From positions 1-64,000 of the forward strand of contig CAWBKK010000010.1 in assembly GCA_963789355.1 (NCBI GenBank): 64,000 bases of DNA, written 5' to 3'. Source of the DNA: Gaiellasilicea sp963789355 (GTDB taxonomy: Bacteria; Actinomycetota; Thermoleophilia; Gaiellales; Gaiellaceae). Positions 1 to 7,400 of the stretch are shown one piece after another (position 1 is the stretch's first letter; each line of letters opens with the position of its first letter). The notes beneath the pieces are model-generated. The model was not told where the DNA came from, searched no databases, and saw only the letters and a list, made by a program, of their open reading frames with translations. A program made the position numbers and the translations under genes.

Positions 1-690
1 CTCGGCGAACGGATTGACGGTGTAGAGCGGCTCGGTCGCAGGGCTCGCCTGGAACGAGACGAGATCGCTCGCACGGTCGAGCTTGAGCAGCGCGTCCGCG
101 AGGCTCTCGCCCGTGCCGAGCAGGGACGAAGCCATGCGATCGGCGGCGAGCTCGCGCCGCGGCGAGAGCAGCAGGTGGACGAACGCGGACGCGATCGGGC
201 CGAGGACGGACAGCAGCGCCCGCTCGAACCAGCCGCCGATCCGTGAGAGGTCGACGAGGACGACGGCGAGCATCACCGCCGAGGTCTGCGTGAGGACGTC
301 ACGGCGCCGCACGTGTGCGAGCTCGTGCGCGATCACGGCCTCGAGCTCCGCCGGGGACAGCGCACCGAGGAGGCCCGTCGAGAACGCGATCGCCGAGCCG
401 GCCGGGCCACGTCCTGCAGAGAGCGCGCGTGGGTACCCGTCGGGGATCAAGTAGAGCTTGGGCGGGACGACGCGGAACTTGGCCGCGAGCGCGTCCACCG
501 TGGAGCGGAGGAGCGGATCTTCTGCGAGCGCGTACTCTCGTGCGCCCAGCATTCCGAGCAACGCCCGGTCCGCGTACGCGTAGACGGCAAGAGCCGCGAG
601 CAAGGTGCAGAAGACGAACACCGAGGCCGTCTGCGGGCCGCCGAGCGCCCACCCGAACGCACCGAAGAGAGCGGCGAGCATTGCCGCCAC
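1..690 (-). CDS. M48 family (HtpX-like) metalloprotease, 3' end cut by window edge
   Basis: Membrane-bound zinc endopeptidase of the M48 type, which in related bacteria degrades damaged membrane proteins. Reading leftward, the frame opens with hydrophobic segments (about residues 1-45), then a soluble part containing HELAHVRRRD, the HExxH zinc motif, near residue 140. More hydrophobic sequence follows, then RRELAADRMAS, which supplies the expected downstream third metal ligand. The frame is open to base 1, so the C-terminus is missing here. The start is uncertain: GTG at 690 and ATG at 681 are the only usable codons before an arginine-rich, non-coding-looking stretch. It lies just downstream of the small gene at 723-983 on the same strand. 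The family call is firm; the symbol htpX is not assured. Confidence 0.8.
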   Translation of the reverse strand, partial: MAAMLAALFGAFGWALGGPQTASVFVFCTLLAALAVYAYADRALLGMLGAREYALAEDPLLRSTVDALAAKFRVVPPKLYLIPDGYPRALSAGRGPAGSAIAFSTGLLGALSPAELEAVIAHELAHVRRRDVLTQTSAVMLAVVLVDLSRIGGWFERALLSVLGPIASAFVHLLLSPRRELAADRMASSLLGTGESLADALLKLDRASDLVSFQASPATEPLYTVNPFAE

Positions 691-722
691 GAGCCACCAC
701 TTTGCGATGTTGGCCGCGGCGG

Positions 723-983
723 CTACGAGTCGTCGTCGCCGAGTCCGTCGCGCTCGTCGTCGCCGAGGCCGCGTGGCGGCCAGTCCGGCTCGGGCGCGTC
801 GCAGCGGCTCGAGCAGTGCAGCGACGCGACGTTCTGGAGCGGCACGAGAATGTGGCCGTTCAGCTCGATGTGGGGGACGTCCTCGATCGAGCAGTAGGCG
901 GTGAGAACACCCTCCTGATACTCGCCTCCGAACAGGGCGACCTCGATCTGCTCGCCCTTGTACTTGTTCGTGTAGTCGTCCAC
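723..983 (-). CDS. Small hypothetical protein (86 aa)
   Basis: No family recognised. The first 57 residues look like a compact folded domain (MDDYTNKYKGEQIEVALFGG opening, alternating hydrophobics, two cysteines near residues 31 and 57). The last 25 residues are an acidic, Gly/Asp-rich tail. The ATG start is natural and the gene sits 6 bases downstream of the phosphatase stop region, so it is probably cotranscribed with it and with the protease gene that follows. The pattern of a short beta-rich core could fit a small ligand- or RNA-binding fold, but nothing in the sequence proves this. Confidence 0.55.
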   Translation of the reverse strand: MDDYTNKYKGEQIEVALFGGEYQEGVLTAYCSIEDVPHIELNGHILVPLQNVASLHCSSRCDAPEPDWPPRGLGDDERDGLGDDDS

Positions 984-989
984 GGCCGC

Positions 990-1520
990 TCAGTCTAGCT
1001 CGACGAAACCGTCGTCCCGAACCGCCAGCTTGTAGACGGCGCAGTTGGCCCAGCGCTCGATGCGAACCCCGAGGGCGTGATGCCAGAGCGTGTTCAGCGC
1101 GCCGCCGTGCGAGACGATCAGCACCTGCTCACCCGGATGCTTCGCCGCGATCTCCTGCACCGCCGCGAGCATGCGCTCGCGGACCTGCTCATCGCTTTCG
1201 CCGTCGTGCCGCGAGCCTTCCGGGAAGGCCGTGATGTCCTCCCGCGTCAGCCCTTCCCAGGATCCGAAGGAGCGCTCGCGGAGCCGCGGATCGATGTTCA
1301 CCTCGAGCGCGTGTGTTGCTGCCACGGCCGCTGCGGTCGCGCGCGCCCGGCTGAGGTCGCTCGCGTAGATCGCATCGAGGTCGACATCCGTCAGTTCCTG
1401 GGCGAGGAACTGCGCCTGCTGCCGGCCGAGCTCGTTCAGGTCGATGTCCGACGATCCCTGGATTCGCAGCTCGCGGTTCCAATCGGTCTCGCCGTGCCTC
1501 GCGAGAAGGAGCGTGGTCAT
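990..1520 (-). CDS. Histidine phosphatase superfamily (phosphoglycerate-mutase-like) protein
   Basis: Cytosolic phosphatase or mutase that uses a phospho-histidine intermediate. The diagnostic RHGE motif is at residues 8-11 (catalytic His9), an acidic partner lies in the RERSFGSWEG segment around residues 81-90, and the second active-site histidine is in VSHGG (His138). At 176 residues it matches the small cobC/GpmB-like branch rather than glycolytic GpmA. The substrate cannot be read from sequence: broad-specificity phosphatase, alpha-ribazole phosphatase and nucleotide-directed activities are all possible. It is divergent from the SDR gene at 1540, with only 19 bases between the two starts. 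Confidence 0.85.
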   Translation of the reverse strand: MTTLLLARHGETDWNRELRIQGSSDIDLNELGRQQAQFLAQELTDVDLDAIYASDLSRARATAAAVAATHALEVNIDPRLRERSFGSWEGLTREDITAFPEGSRHDGESDEQVRERMLAAVQEIAAKHPGEQVLIVSHGGALNTLWHHALGVRIERWANCAVYKLAVRDDGFVELD

Positions 1521-1539
1521 GCATCTAAGCTAGCCGCCG

Positions 1540-2292
1540 ATGGATCTCGGACTGAGCGGAAAGGCGTGCCTCGTCACCGGCTCGACCGGGGGGATCGGTC
1601 TCGAGACCGCCAGGCTGCTCGTGGCCGAGGGTGCCCGCGTTGCGACTTGCGGACGGAGTGACGGGCCCGGGATCGGCGAGGACACACACATCCGCGCCGA
1701 TCTCTCGGAGCAGGACGCGCCGGCGGGCGTCGTCGCCGCCGCAGCCGACTCGCTGGGCGGCCTCGACGTCCTGATCAACAACGTCGGCTTCGCCGTGCAA
1801 GCGCGCTTCGAAGAGGTGCCGGACGCCGACTGGGACGCGATGTGGAATCTGAACGTGATGGGCTATGTCCGGGCGATCCGGGCCGCACTCCCGCACTTGC
1901 GCACGAGTCGCGGCTCAATCGTCAACGTCTCGTCGACCTCCGGCAAGCGCCCTTCGGGCGCGATGCCGCACTACTCGGTGACCAAGGCGGCGGTCCTGTC
2001 GCTCTCGCGCCTCGTTGCAGACCTCTACGCGGCGGAGGGAATCCGCTGCAATGCCGTCACGCCGGGGCCGACCGCGACGGACGCCTGGCTGGGCGAGGGC
2101 GGCCTGGCCGACCAGCAGGGTGGTGAGCGAGCAGACGTGCTCGCGAAGGTCGGCGCGGGGAGGCCCCTGGGCAGGCTCGCCGAGCCGGACGAGATCGCGG
2201 CCGTGATCGCCTTCCTCGCGTCCGAGCGCGCCTCGTACGTGACCGGCGCCGCCTGGAGCGCCGACGGCGGCACCGTCCCGATCATTCTCTGA
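1540..2292 (+). CDS. SDR family NAD(P)-dependent oxidoreductase
   Basis: Classical short-chain dehydrogenase/reductase of 250 residues. The cofactor loop TGSTGGIG is at residues 13-20, NNVG (the NNAG position) at about 80-83, the catalytic serine around 131-132, and the YxxxK pair is Tyr145/Lys149 in HYSVTKA. The C-terminus contains the usual PGPTATDAW substrate loop and a closing SADGG segment. The start is ATG at 1540. It resembles FabG-like and 3-oxoacyl reductase-like members but the substrate is not predictable. It is followed after about 140 bases by dgt, which may have its own promoter. Confidence 0.88.
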   Translation: MDLGLSGKACLVTGSTGGIGLETARLLVAEGARVATCGRSDGPGIGEDTHIRADLSEQDAPAGVVAAAADSLGGLDVLINNVGFAVQARFEEVPDADWDAMWNLNVMGYVRAIRAALPHLRTSRGSIVNVSSTSGKRPSGAMPHYSVTKAAVLSLSRLVADLYAAEGIRCNAVTPGPTATDAWLGEGGLADQQGGERADVLAKVGAGRPLGRLAEPDEIAAVIAFLASERASYVTGAAWSADGGTVPIIL

Positions 2293-2429
2293 GTCGTCCG
2301 AAAGCGCCGATGTTCGCGCGTCCCGGCTGGACGTGTCCGCGTGCGAATCCTTCGCAACAATCGCTCCACAGGCTTTCAGCGTGGTTTGGTCCCGGTGCTC
2401 GATCCGCCTTGCGGGATACCCTGAGCACC

Positions 2430-3383
2430 ATGCCGGATCTCGCCGGACGGGTCGCTGACGCCTTCGAGGGGCGTGTCCGCGCGGCCGAAGAGGAGTTGCT
2501 CTCCCCGCTCGCCGTCCGCTCGTACGAGACCGGCGGCAGGCTGCGCGAGGAAGCGTTGAGCGGGATCCGGACGCCGTTCCAGCGCGACCGCGACCGGATC
2601 ATCCACTCGAAGCCGTTTCGGCGCCTGAAAGGGAAGACGCAGGTCTTCATCGACCCGGCCGGCGATCACTACCGGACGCGGATCACGCACACGCTCGAGA
2701 CCACCGGGATCGCGCGCGTGGTCGCCCGGGCACTGCGGCTGAACGAGGACCTCACCGAGGCGGTCGGGCTCGGCCACGACATGGGCCATCCTCCCTTCGG
2801 GCACGCGGGCGAGCAGCAGCTCGACGCTTGCCTGCAACGCCGGTTCGGCTCCGGCTTCCGCCACAACGAGCAGTCGCTCCGGATCGCGGAGGAGCTCAAC
2901 CTGACCGAGGAGGTCCGCGACGGGATCCTCACGCACACTGGCGAGCGGGAGCCGCGCACGCTCGAGGCGAAGATCGTCCGGCTCGTCGACCGCGTCGCCT
3001 ACATCAACCACGACATCGACGACGCGATCCGCTGGGGGCTGCTGACGCCCGAGGACCTCCCACGTGCCGAAATCGAGCTGCTCGGCGACACGGGCTCGAA
3101 GCGCATCGACGCGCTCGTCAACGACCTGATCGAGACATCCGACGCCGCCGGTGACATCCGCCAGAGCGAGGATGTCGGCGCCGGGATGCTCGCGCTCCGC
3201 GCCTTCATGTTCGAGCGCGTCTATCTCGGCGAGCACGCCCGCGGCGAGCACTTGCGGGCGCACGAGACGATTGCTCGGATCTTCGATCACTTGGTCGCCC
3301 GCGGCGACGCGGAGGACGAGATCCGTGCGTTCGTGTCCGGGATGACCGACCGCTTCGCGCTCTCGTACGCCGAGTCTCTCTAG
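2430..3383 (+). CDS. dgt: Deoxyguanosinetriphosphate triphosphohydrolase-like protein (HD domain)
   Basis: Hydrolyses dNTPs to deoxynucleosides and triphosphate in the family. Read from ATG 2430 (MPDLAGRVAD) the protein has 317 residues; upstream in-frame sequence is not protein-like. HD-domain metal ligands are visible: His87 in RITHTLE, His116-Asp117 in GLGHDMGHPPFGH, and a later Asp in DRVAYINHDIDD. The N-terminal block RTPFQRDRDRIIHSKPFRRL is typical of Dgt. The stop overlaps the GTG start of dnaG by one base, an arrangement common in actinobacteria, so the two are probably translated from one message and tied to DNA replication. Confidence 0.9.
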   Translation: MPDLAGRVADAFEGRVRAAEEELLSPLAVRSYETGGRLREEALSGIRTPFQRDRDRIIHSKPFRRLKGKTQVFIDPAGDHYRTRITHTLETTGIARVVARALRLNEDLTEAVGLGHDMGHPPFGHAGEQQLDACLQRRFGSGFRHNEQSLRIAEELNLTEEVRDGILTHTGEREPRTLEAKIVRLVDRVAYINHDIDDAIRWGLLTPEDLPRAEIELLGDTGSKRIDALVNDLIETSDAAGDIRQSEDVGAGMLALRAFMFERVYLGEHARGEHLRAHETIARIFDHLVARGDAEDEIRAFVSGMTDRFALSYAESL

Positions 3384-5029
3384 TGGCGCGAATCAAGGAG
3401 TCGTCGGTGAGGGAGGTCGTGTCGGCGGCCGACATGGTCGAAGTGGTCTCCGGCCGCACGGCGCTCCGCAAGGCCGGCGCACGCTACTCGGGCCGCTGCC
3501 CCTTCCACGAGGAGCGGACGCCGAGCTTCTCTGTCAACCCTGCCGACAAGCTCTACCACTGCTTCGGCTGCGGCAAGGGCGGGGACGTGATCACTTTTGT
3601 CCGCGAGACCGAGAACCTCGACTTCGCCGGGGCGGTCGAGTGGCTCGCGGAGCGCTTCCGCGTCGCGCTCGAGTACGAGGAGACGTCGCCGCAGCAGGAG
3701 GAGTCGCGCAAGCGCCGCGACCGGCTGCACGCGGTGCTCGACCAGGCCGCGACGTTCTACGAGCGGTACCTGTGGGAGTCGGCGGCGGGTGTGCCGGTCC
3801 GCGCCTACCTCGAGAGCCGCGGTCTCGGCGAGCCCGTCTGCCGCGAGTTCCGGCTCGGTCTGTCCCCCGGAACGGGTCTCGCCAAGAAGGCGCGGGAGAA
3901 GGGCTTCACCGCCGACGAGCTGCGCGCGGCGGGTCTCACGAACGCGCGCGGCAACGACTACTTCCCGCAGCGGCTGATGTTCCCGCTCGCGGACGCCCGA
4001 GGGCGGATCGTCGGCTTCCAGGCCCGGAAACTGCACGACGACGACCCGCTCCGCGGCAAGTACGTCAACTCGCCCGAGGGGGAGCTCTTCCACAAGTCGG
4101 CGATCCTCTACGGCCTCAGCCTCGGCCGGACCGCGATCGCGAAACAGGAACGGGCAGTGGTCGTCGAGGGGAACACGGACGTGATCGCGTTGCGCCAGGC
4201 CGGCTTCGAGCCCGTGGTCGCCTCGATGGGGACCGCGTTGACCGAGCGCCAGTTGAAGGAGCTGCAGCGGCTGACACGCCGGCTCTACCTCTGTTTCGAC
4301 TCCGACGCGGCAGGCGAAGAGGCGACGCTGCGCGGGATGGAGCTCGCCAGCGCCCTCGGGTTCGACGTGCGGGTCGTCACGCTGCCGAAGGGACAGGATC
4401 CCGCAGACGAGCCGGCGGGATTCGAGCAGCGGCTCGGCGGTGCGGCCAGCTACGTCGTCCATCGCGTCCGGCTCGAGCTCGAGCGCACGCCCGACCGGCA
4501 GGAGGCGTTCGTGCGGGCGCGCGAGGTGCTCACGAAGGTCGAGGACTCGCCGGAGCGGCAGGATGCGCTGCGGCTGCTCGCCGACACGCTCGACCTGCCC
4601 CGGGAGACGCTCGCCGGTCTGGGGGCGAAGGCGCAGGGGCGCGCGCCCGCTGCGGATCTCTCGCCGGCGATGCTGGAGAAAGGGGAGCAGCTCGAACGGC
4701 GCGTCCTGGCCGCGTGCCTGCTCCATCCGGCTCTCGTCACGCTCCTGGCCGAGCTCTCGGCCGACCATTTCGACTCCGAGCTGCACCGGCGCTTCCGGGC
4801 GTCGCTCGTCGAGGGCGGGGAGGAGGACGACGCGCTCGTTGCCTTGCGCGCCGAGCTCGACGCGCGTGCCGCCCGCGAGGCGCTCGACGAGCGAACCGGA
4901 AAGGAGCTGCTCCTGAACCTTCGCGCGCGCCGCCTGCGCCGCGAGCTCGCCGGCGCCGAGCTCGAGCGGGTCAAGGAGTTGCAGGCCGCCCTGGCGAAGC
5001 TGTCGGAAGCGGCGCAGGAGATTCACTGA
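3383..5029 (+). CDS. dnaG: DNA primase DnaG
   Basis: Synthesises RNA primers for replication and works with the DnaB helicase. It has 548 residues and the full bacterial domain order. First comes the CHC2 zinc finger (Cys39, His42, Cys60, Cys63 in CPFHEERTPSFS and HCFGCGKGGD). Next is the catalytic core, with a TOPRIM domain around residues 250-335 (VVVEGNTDVIALRQAG, then CFDSDAAGEEATLRG). The C-terminal helical helicase-binding region follows. GTG 3383 overlaps the dgt stop and starts exactly at the family's conserved N-terminus. The gene ends just before an intrinsic-terminator-like hairpin. Confidence 0.96.
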   Translation: MARIKESSVREVVSAADMVEVVSGRTALRKAGARYSGRCPFHEERTPSFSVNPADKLYHCFGCGKGGDVITFVRETENLDFAGAVEWLAERFRVALEYEETSPQQEESRKRRDRLHAVLDQAATFYERYLWESAAGVPVRAYLESRGLGEPVCREFRLGLSPGTGLAKKAREKGFTADELRAAGLTNARGNDYFPQRLMFPLADARGRIVGFQARKLHDDDPLRGKYVNSPEGELFHKSAILYGLSLGRTAIAKQERAVVVEGNTDVIALRQAGFEPVVASMGTALTERQLKELQRLTRRLYLCFDSDAAGEEATLRGMELASALGFDVRVVTLPKGQDPADEPAGFEQRLGGAASYVVHRVRLELERTPDRQEAFVRAREVLTKVEDSPERQDALRLLADTLDLPRETLAGLGAKAQGRAPAADLSPAMLEKGEQLERRVLAACLLHPALVTLLAELSADHFDSELHRRFRASLVEGGEEDDALVALRAELDARAAREALDERTGKELLLNLRARRLRRELAGAELERVKELQAALAKLSEAAQEIH

Positions 5030-5059
5030 GGCTCGCTCTCACGCGAGCATCAAGTTTTT
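5030..5059 (+). terminator. Intrinsic terminator after dnaG
   Basis: A six-base stem GCTCGC (5031-5036) pairs with GCGAGC (5043-5048) around the loop TCTCAC and is followed within seven bases by a run of five T (5055-5059). It begins right after the dnaG stop and would end the dgt-dnaG transcript before the CAP gene. Confidence 0.6.
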
Positions 5060-5092
5060 GCTGTTAGTGTCCGATCCTTCAGGTAGGACTAC

Positions 5093-6175
5093 GTGACCCC
5101 CGCAAGGCCCGTTCGCCGTCTGATGGATGTTCTCAGCCGCACACTCGCCGCTCTCGCCCTCGTCTGCGCCATTGCAGTAGGCGCCTGGGGTCTGACAGCC
5201 ACCGGCGCGGGCGCTGCCGCCGCCGCCGACTGCACCCCGGCCTCGGATTGGGGCACGACGAAAGCCGACTTCGCTGCGCAGACGATCGACCTCGTCAACG
5301 CCCACCGCGCCGCTCGCGGCTTGCGGCAGCTCGTCGTCGGGCCGGCGCTCCAGGCGAGCGCTGTCTGGAAGGCGAGGCACATGGCCAAGTACAGCTACAT
5401 GAGCCACAACGACCCGGCTCCGCCCGTTGGCCGGTCCACCGCCGAGAGAATGAGCGCGTGCGGTGTCACGGGAGGCTGGGGAGAGAACATCGCCTTCGGC
5501 TACCAGACACCTGCAGCCGTCGTCAACGGCTGGCTCAACTCGCCCGGGCATCGCGCCAACCTCGAGAACGCGAGCTACGTCGCGATCGGCTCCGGCGCCG
5601 CCGCGAGCGCTTCCGGCCAGGTCTACTGGGCCCACGCGTTCGGGACGGGCGGAGGCGGCTCAGCGCCGCCGCCCGCGCCATCCCCGCCGGCGCCGACCCC
5701 ACCCGCGCCATCTCCGCCTGCGCCGGCTCCGGCGCCCGCGCCGAAGCCCTCGCCGCCGCCGACCCCGACCCCTCCCCCGGCACCGAAGCCTCCGGCCACG
5801 CCGCCGGCGCAGCCGTGGAATCCAGCGCCGACGCAGCAAGTGACGAAGGTTTCCTCGGCTGCCCCAAGCGCGATCATCCTCCACGGGCTTACGCTCAATC
5901 CGCGGCGGCCCGCCGCTGGGCGCGTGCTCGCCAGCAAGGTCGCCGTGCTCAAGGGCGGAAGGCGGATGACGGCCGGGCACGTCTTCTGCAGCGCGCGGTT
6001 CCAGGGACGGCCGCTGCGGGTGCTGAAGCGGCGTCTCCAAGCCGGCACCGCACTTTGCGCCTGGCGTGTCCCGCAGGCCGCCCGCGGGCAGACGGTGGCC
6101 GCTGCAGTGATCGTGCAGCAGGGCCGGGTGCAAACGCACGCGTCCTTCCGCGCCACGATCTCCAGCCGAAGGTAA
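5093..6175 (+). CDS. Secreted CAP-domain (SCP/PR1-like) protein
   Basis: Exported protein of unknown activity. GTG 5093 has a good ribosome site (AGGTAGGA, 5081-5088); an internal ATG at 5123 is the alternative. A signal peptide covers about residues 11-45 (DVLSRTLAALALVCAIAVG, ending in an Ala-rich stretch). The CAP domain (about 60-185) shows the conserved LVNAHRAARGLRQL, SHNDP, GWGENIAFG and WLNSPGHRANL blocks, including the usual His/Glu pocket. A 60-residue Pro/Ala-rich linker follows, then a basic C-terminal beta-like domain (about 250-360), probably for wall or surface attachment. It sits at the start of an exported-protein block. Confidence 0.88.
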   Translation: MTPARPVRRLMDVLSRTLAALALVCAIAVGAWGLTATGAGAAAAADCTPASDWGTTKADFAAQTIDLVNAHRAARGLRQLVVGPALQASAVWKARHMAKYSYMSHNDPAPPVGRSTAERMSACGVTGGWGENIAFGYQTPAAVVNGWLNSPGHRANLENASYVAIGSGAAASASGQVYWAHAFGTGGGGSAPPPAPSPPAPTPPAPSPPAPAPAPAPKPSPPPTPTPPPAPKPPATPPAQPWNPAPTQQVTKVSSAAPSAIILHGLTLNPRRPAAGRVLASKVAVLKGGRRMTAGHVFCSARFQGRPLRVLKRRLQAGTALCAWRVPQAARGQTVAAAVIVQQGRVQTHASFRATISSRR

Positions 6176-6253
6176 TCCCCTAAGGTTGCCAGCTCCTCCT
6201 AGAGGATGCTAATTCCTTCTAAAGGATAGGGCGGACGTGCCGATAGCGAGACG

Positions 6254-7345
6254 GTGCTCTCGCTCAGCCGCTCCCTTCTCCTCGTCGCTGCGACCCTCAT
6301 GCTGCTCGCGGCTCCGGGCAACCTCTCGTCCGCGTCCAGCGGACCGGTAGCGGCCGCGAGCGCCGACGTCGTCGCCACCGTGGGCAAGCCCACCGGCAAG
6401 CCGACCAAGAAGAAGGTCCGGCCGCGCCCGGTCGCTCCTCCCGCCCCGGCCCTGCCGAACGACCCGCTCTGGAACGAGTCCTGGTCGCTCGCCAAGGTCC
6501 GCGCTCCGGCCGCCTGGCGCGTGACCAAGGGCGCCGCGGAGGTCGTCGTCGCCGTGCTCGACACCGGAATCGATCGCAACCACCCCGATCTCCAGGGCTC
6601 GTTCGTCGAAGGCTGGGACGCGGTCAACGAGGACGCCGACGCGAACGACGACCACGGCCACGGCACGCTCGTCGCCGGTGTGATCGCCGCGCGCTCGAAC
6701 AACGGGATCGGCGGCGTCGGAGCCTGCTCGCAGTGCTCCCTGATGCCGGTCAAGGTGATCGGCGCCAACGGCGCCGGCACGTCCGCCGACATCGCCGAGG
6801 GCATCGTCTGGGCGGCCGACCACGGTGCGCGCGTCCTCAACATGAGCTTTGTCCTCTCCGGCCGCGACGAGGGAGTCGCGATGGCCCTCGAGCATGCCCG
6901 CGCGAAAGGCGTCTTGATCGTCGCGGCCGCCGGCAACAGCGGCAGTGCCGACGTCACCTTCCCGGCCGGGCAGCCGGGCATCGTCAGCGTCACGGGCACG
7001 GACGCCTCGGATGCGCGCTACGAATGGGCCAGCTACGGCCATTGGGTCACGCTCGCCGCGCCCGGCTGCAGCCAGTCGACGCAGGCAGGCGGCGGCTACG
7101 CAGACTTCTGCGGCACCTCTTCGGCCGCGGCGTTCGCCTCGGGCATGGCGGGCCTCGCCCGCTCGTTCGCGCTCGACCGGTCTCCGGACGGGATCGCGCA
7201 GGCGCTCGCCGCCAGCTCGCAGCCCGTCGGCGACTTCGTCTCGGCCGGGCGCGTCGACGCGGACGCCCTCCTGACGACACTCGGCGCCCGCCCCGAGCCG
7301 GCACCGGTCGTCGTCGAGCGACGCAGCGACCGCAACCCTGAATGA
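6254..7345 (+). CDS. Secreted S8 (subtilisin-like) serine peptidase
   Basis: Exported protease of 363 residues. The signal peptide is at 1-37; a Lys/Pro-rich stretch (45-68) precedes the catalytic domain. The catalytic triad is complete: Asp103 in VLDTGID, His136 in DDHGHGT, Ser289 in CGTSSAA, with oxyanion Asn in AAAGNSG (227-228). No long propeptide is present. A CSQC motif at 158-161 is shared with the second S8 gene at 10160 (CWQC), and the two look like paralogues flanking the secreted protein at 7401-9845. Between 6180 and 6232 two near-identical 13-base segments (CCTCCTAGAGGAT and CCTTCTAAAGGAT) lie upstream. The start GTG 6254 is the best choice because it opens the signal peptide. 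Confidence 0.9.
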   Translation: MLSLSRSLLLVAATLMLLAAPGNLSSASSGPVAAASADVVATVGKPTGKPTKKKVRPRPVAPPAPALPNDPLWNESWSLAKVRAPAAWRVTKGAAEVVVAVLDTGIDRNHPDLQGSFVEGWDAVNEDADANDDHGHGTLVAGVIAARSNNGIGGVGACSQCSLMPVKVIGANGAGTSADIAEGIVWAADHGARVLNMSFVLSGRDEGVAMALEHARAKGVLIVAAAGNSGSADVTFPAGQPGIVSVTGTDASDARYEWASYGHWVTLAAPGCSQSTQAGGGYADFCGTSSAAAFASGMAGLARSFALDRSPDGIAQALAASSQPVGDFVSAGRVDADALLTTLGARPEPAPVVVERRSDRNPE

Positions 7346-7375
7346 GAGAGGGCCCGCCTGACGGCGGGCCCTCTC
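7346..7375. terminator. Bidirectional terminator hairpin between convergent genes
   Basis: A perfect 13-base-pair stem (7346-7358 with 7363-7375, GAGAGGGCCCGCC and its complement) closes a four-base TGAC loop. It begins at the last base of the S8 stop and lies between the rightward S8 gene and the leftward gene ending at 7401. No long T run is present, but the stem strength and placement suit transcription termination in both directions. Confidence 0.75.
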
Positions 7376-7400
7376 GACTAGCGGTTGTGCGTGTCTCTAC

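Noticed and set aside
3380..5026. Long leftward open frame opposite dnaG
   Set aside because: It mirrors dnaG codon for codon and is Arg/Leu/Glu-rich with no family motif; a GC-bias shadow.
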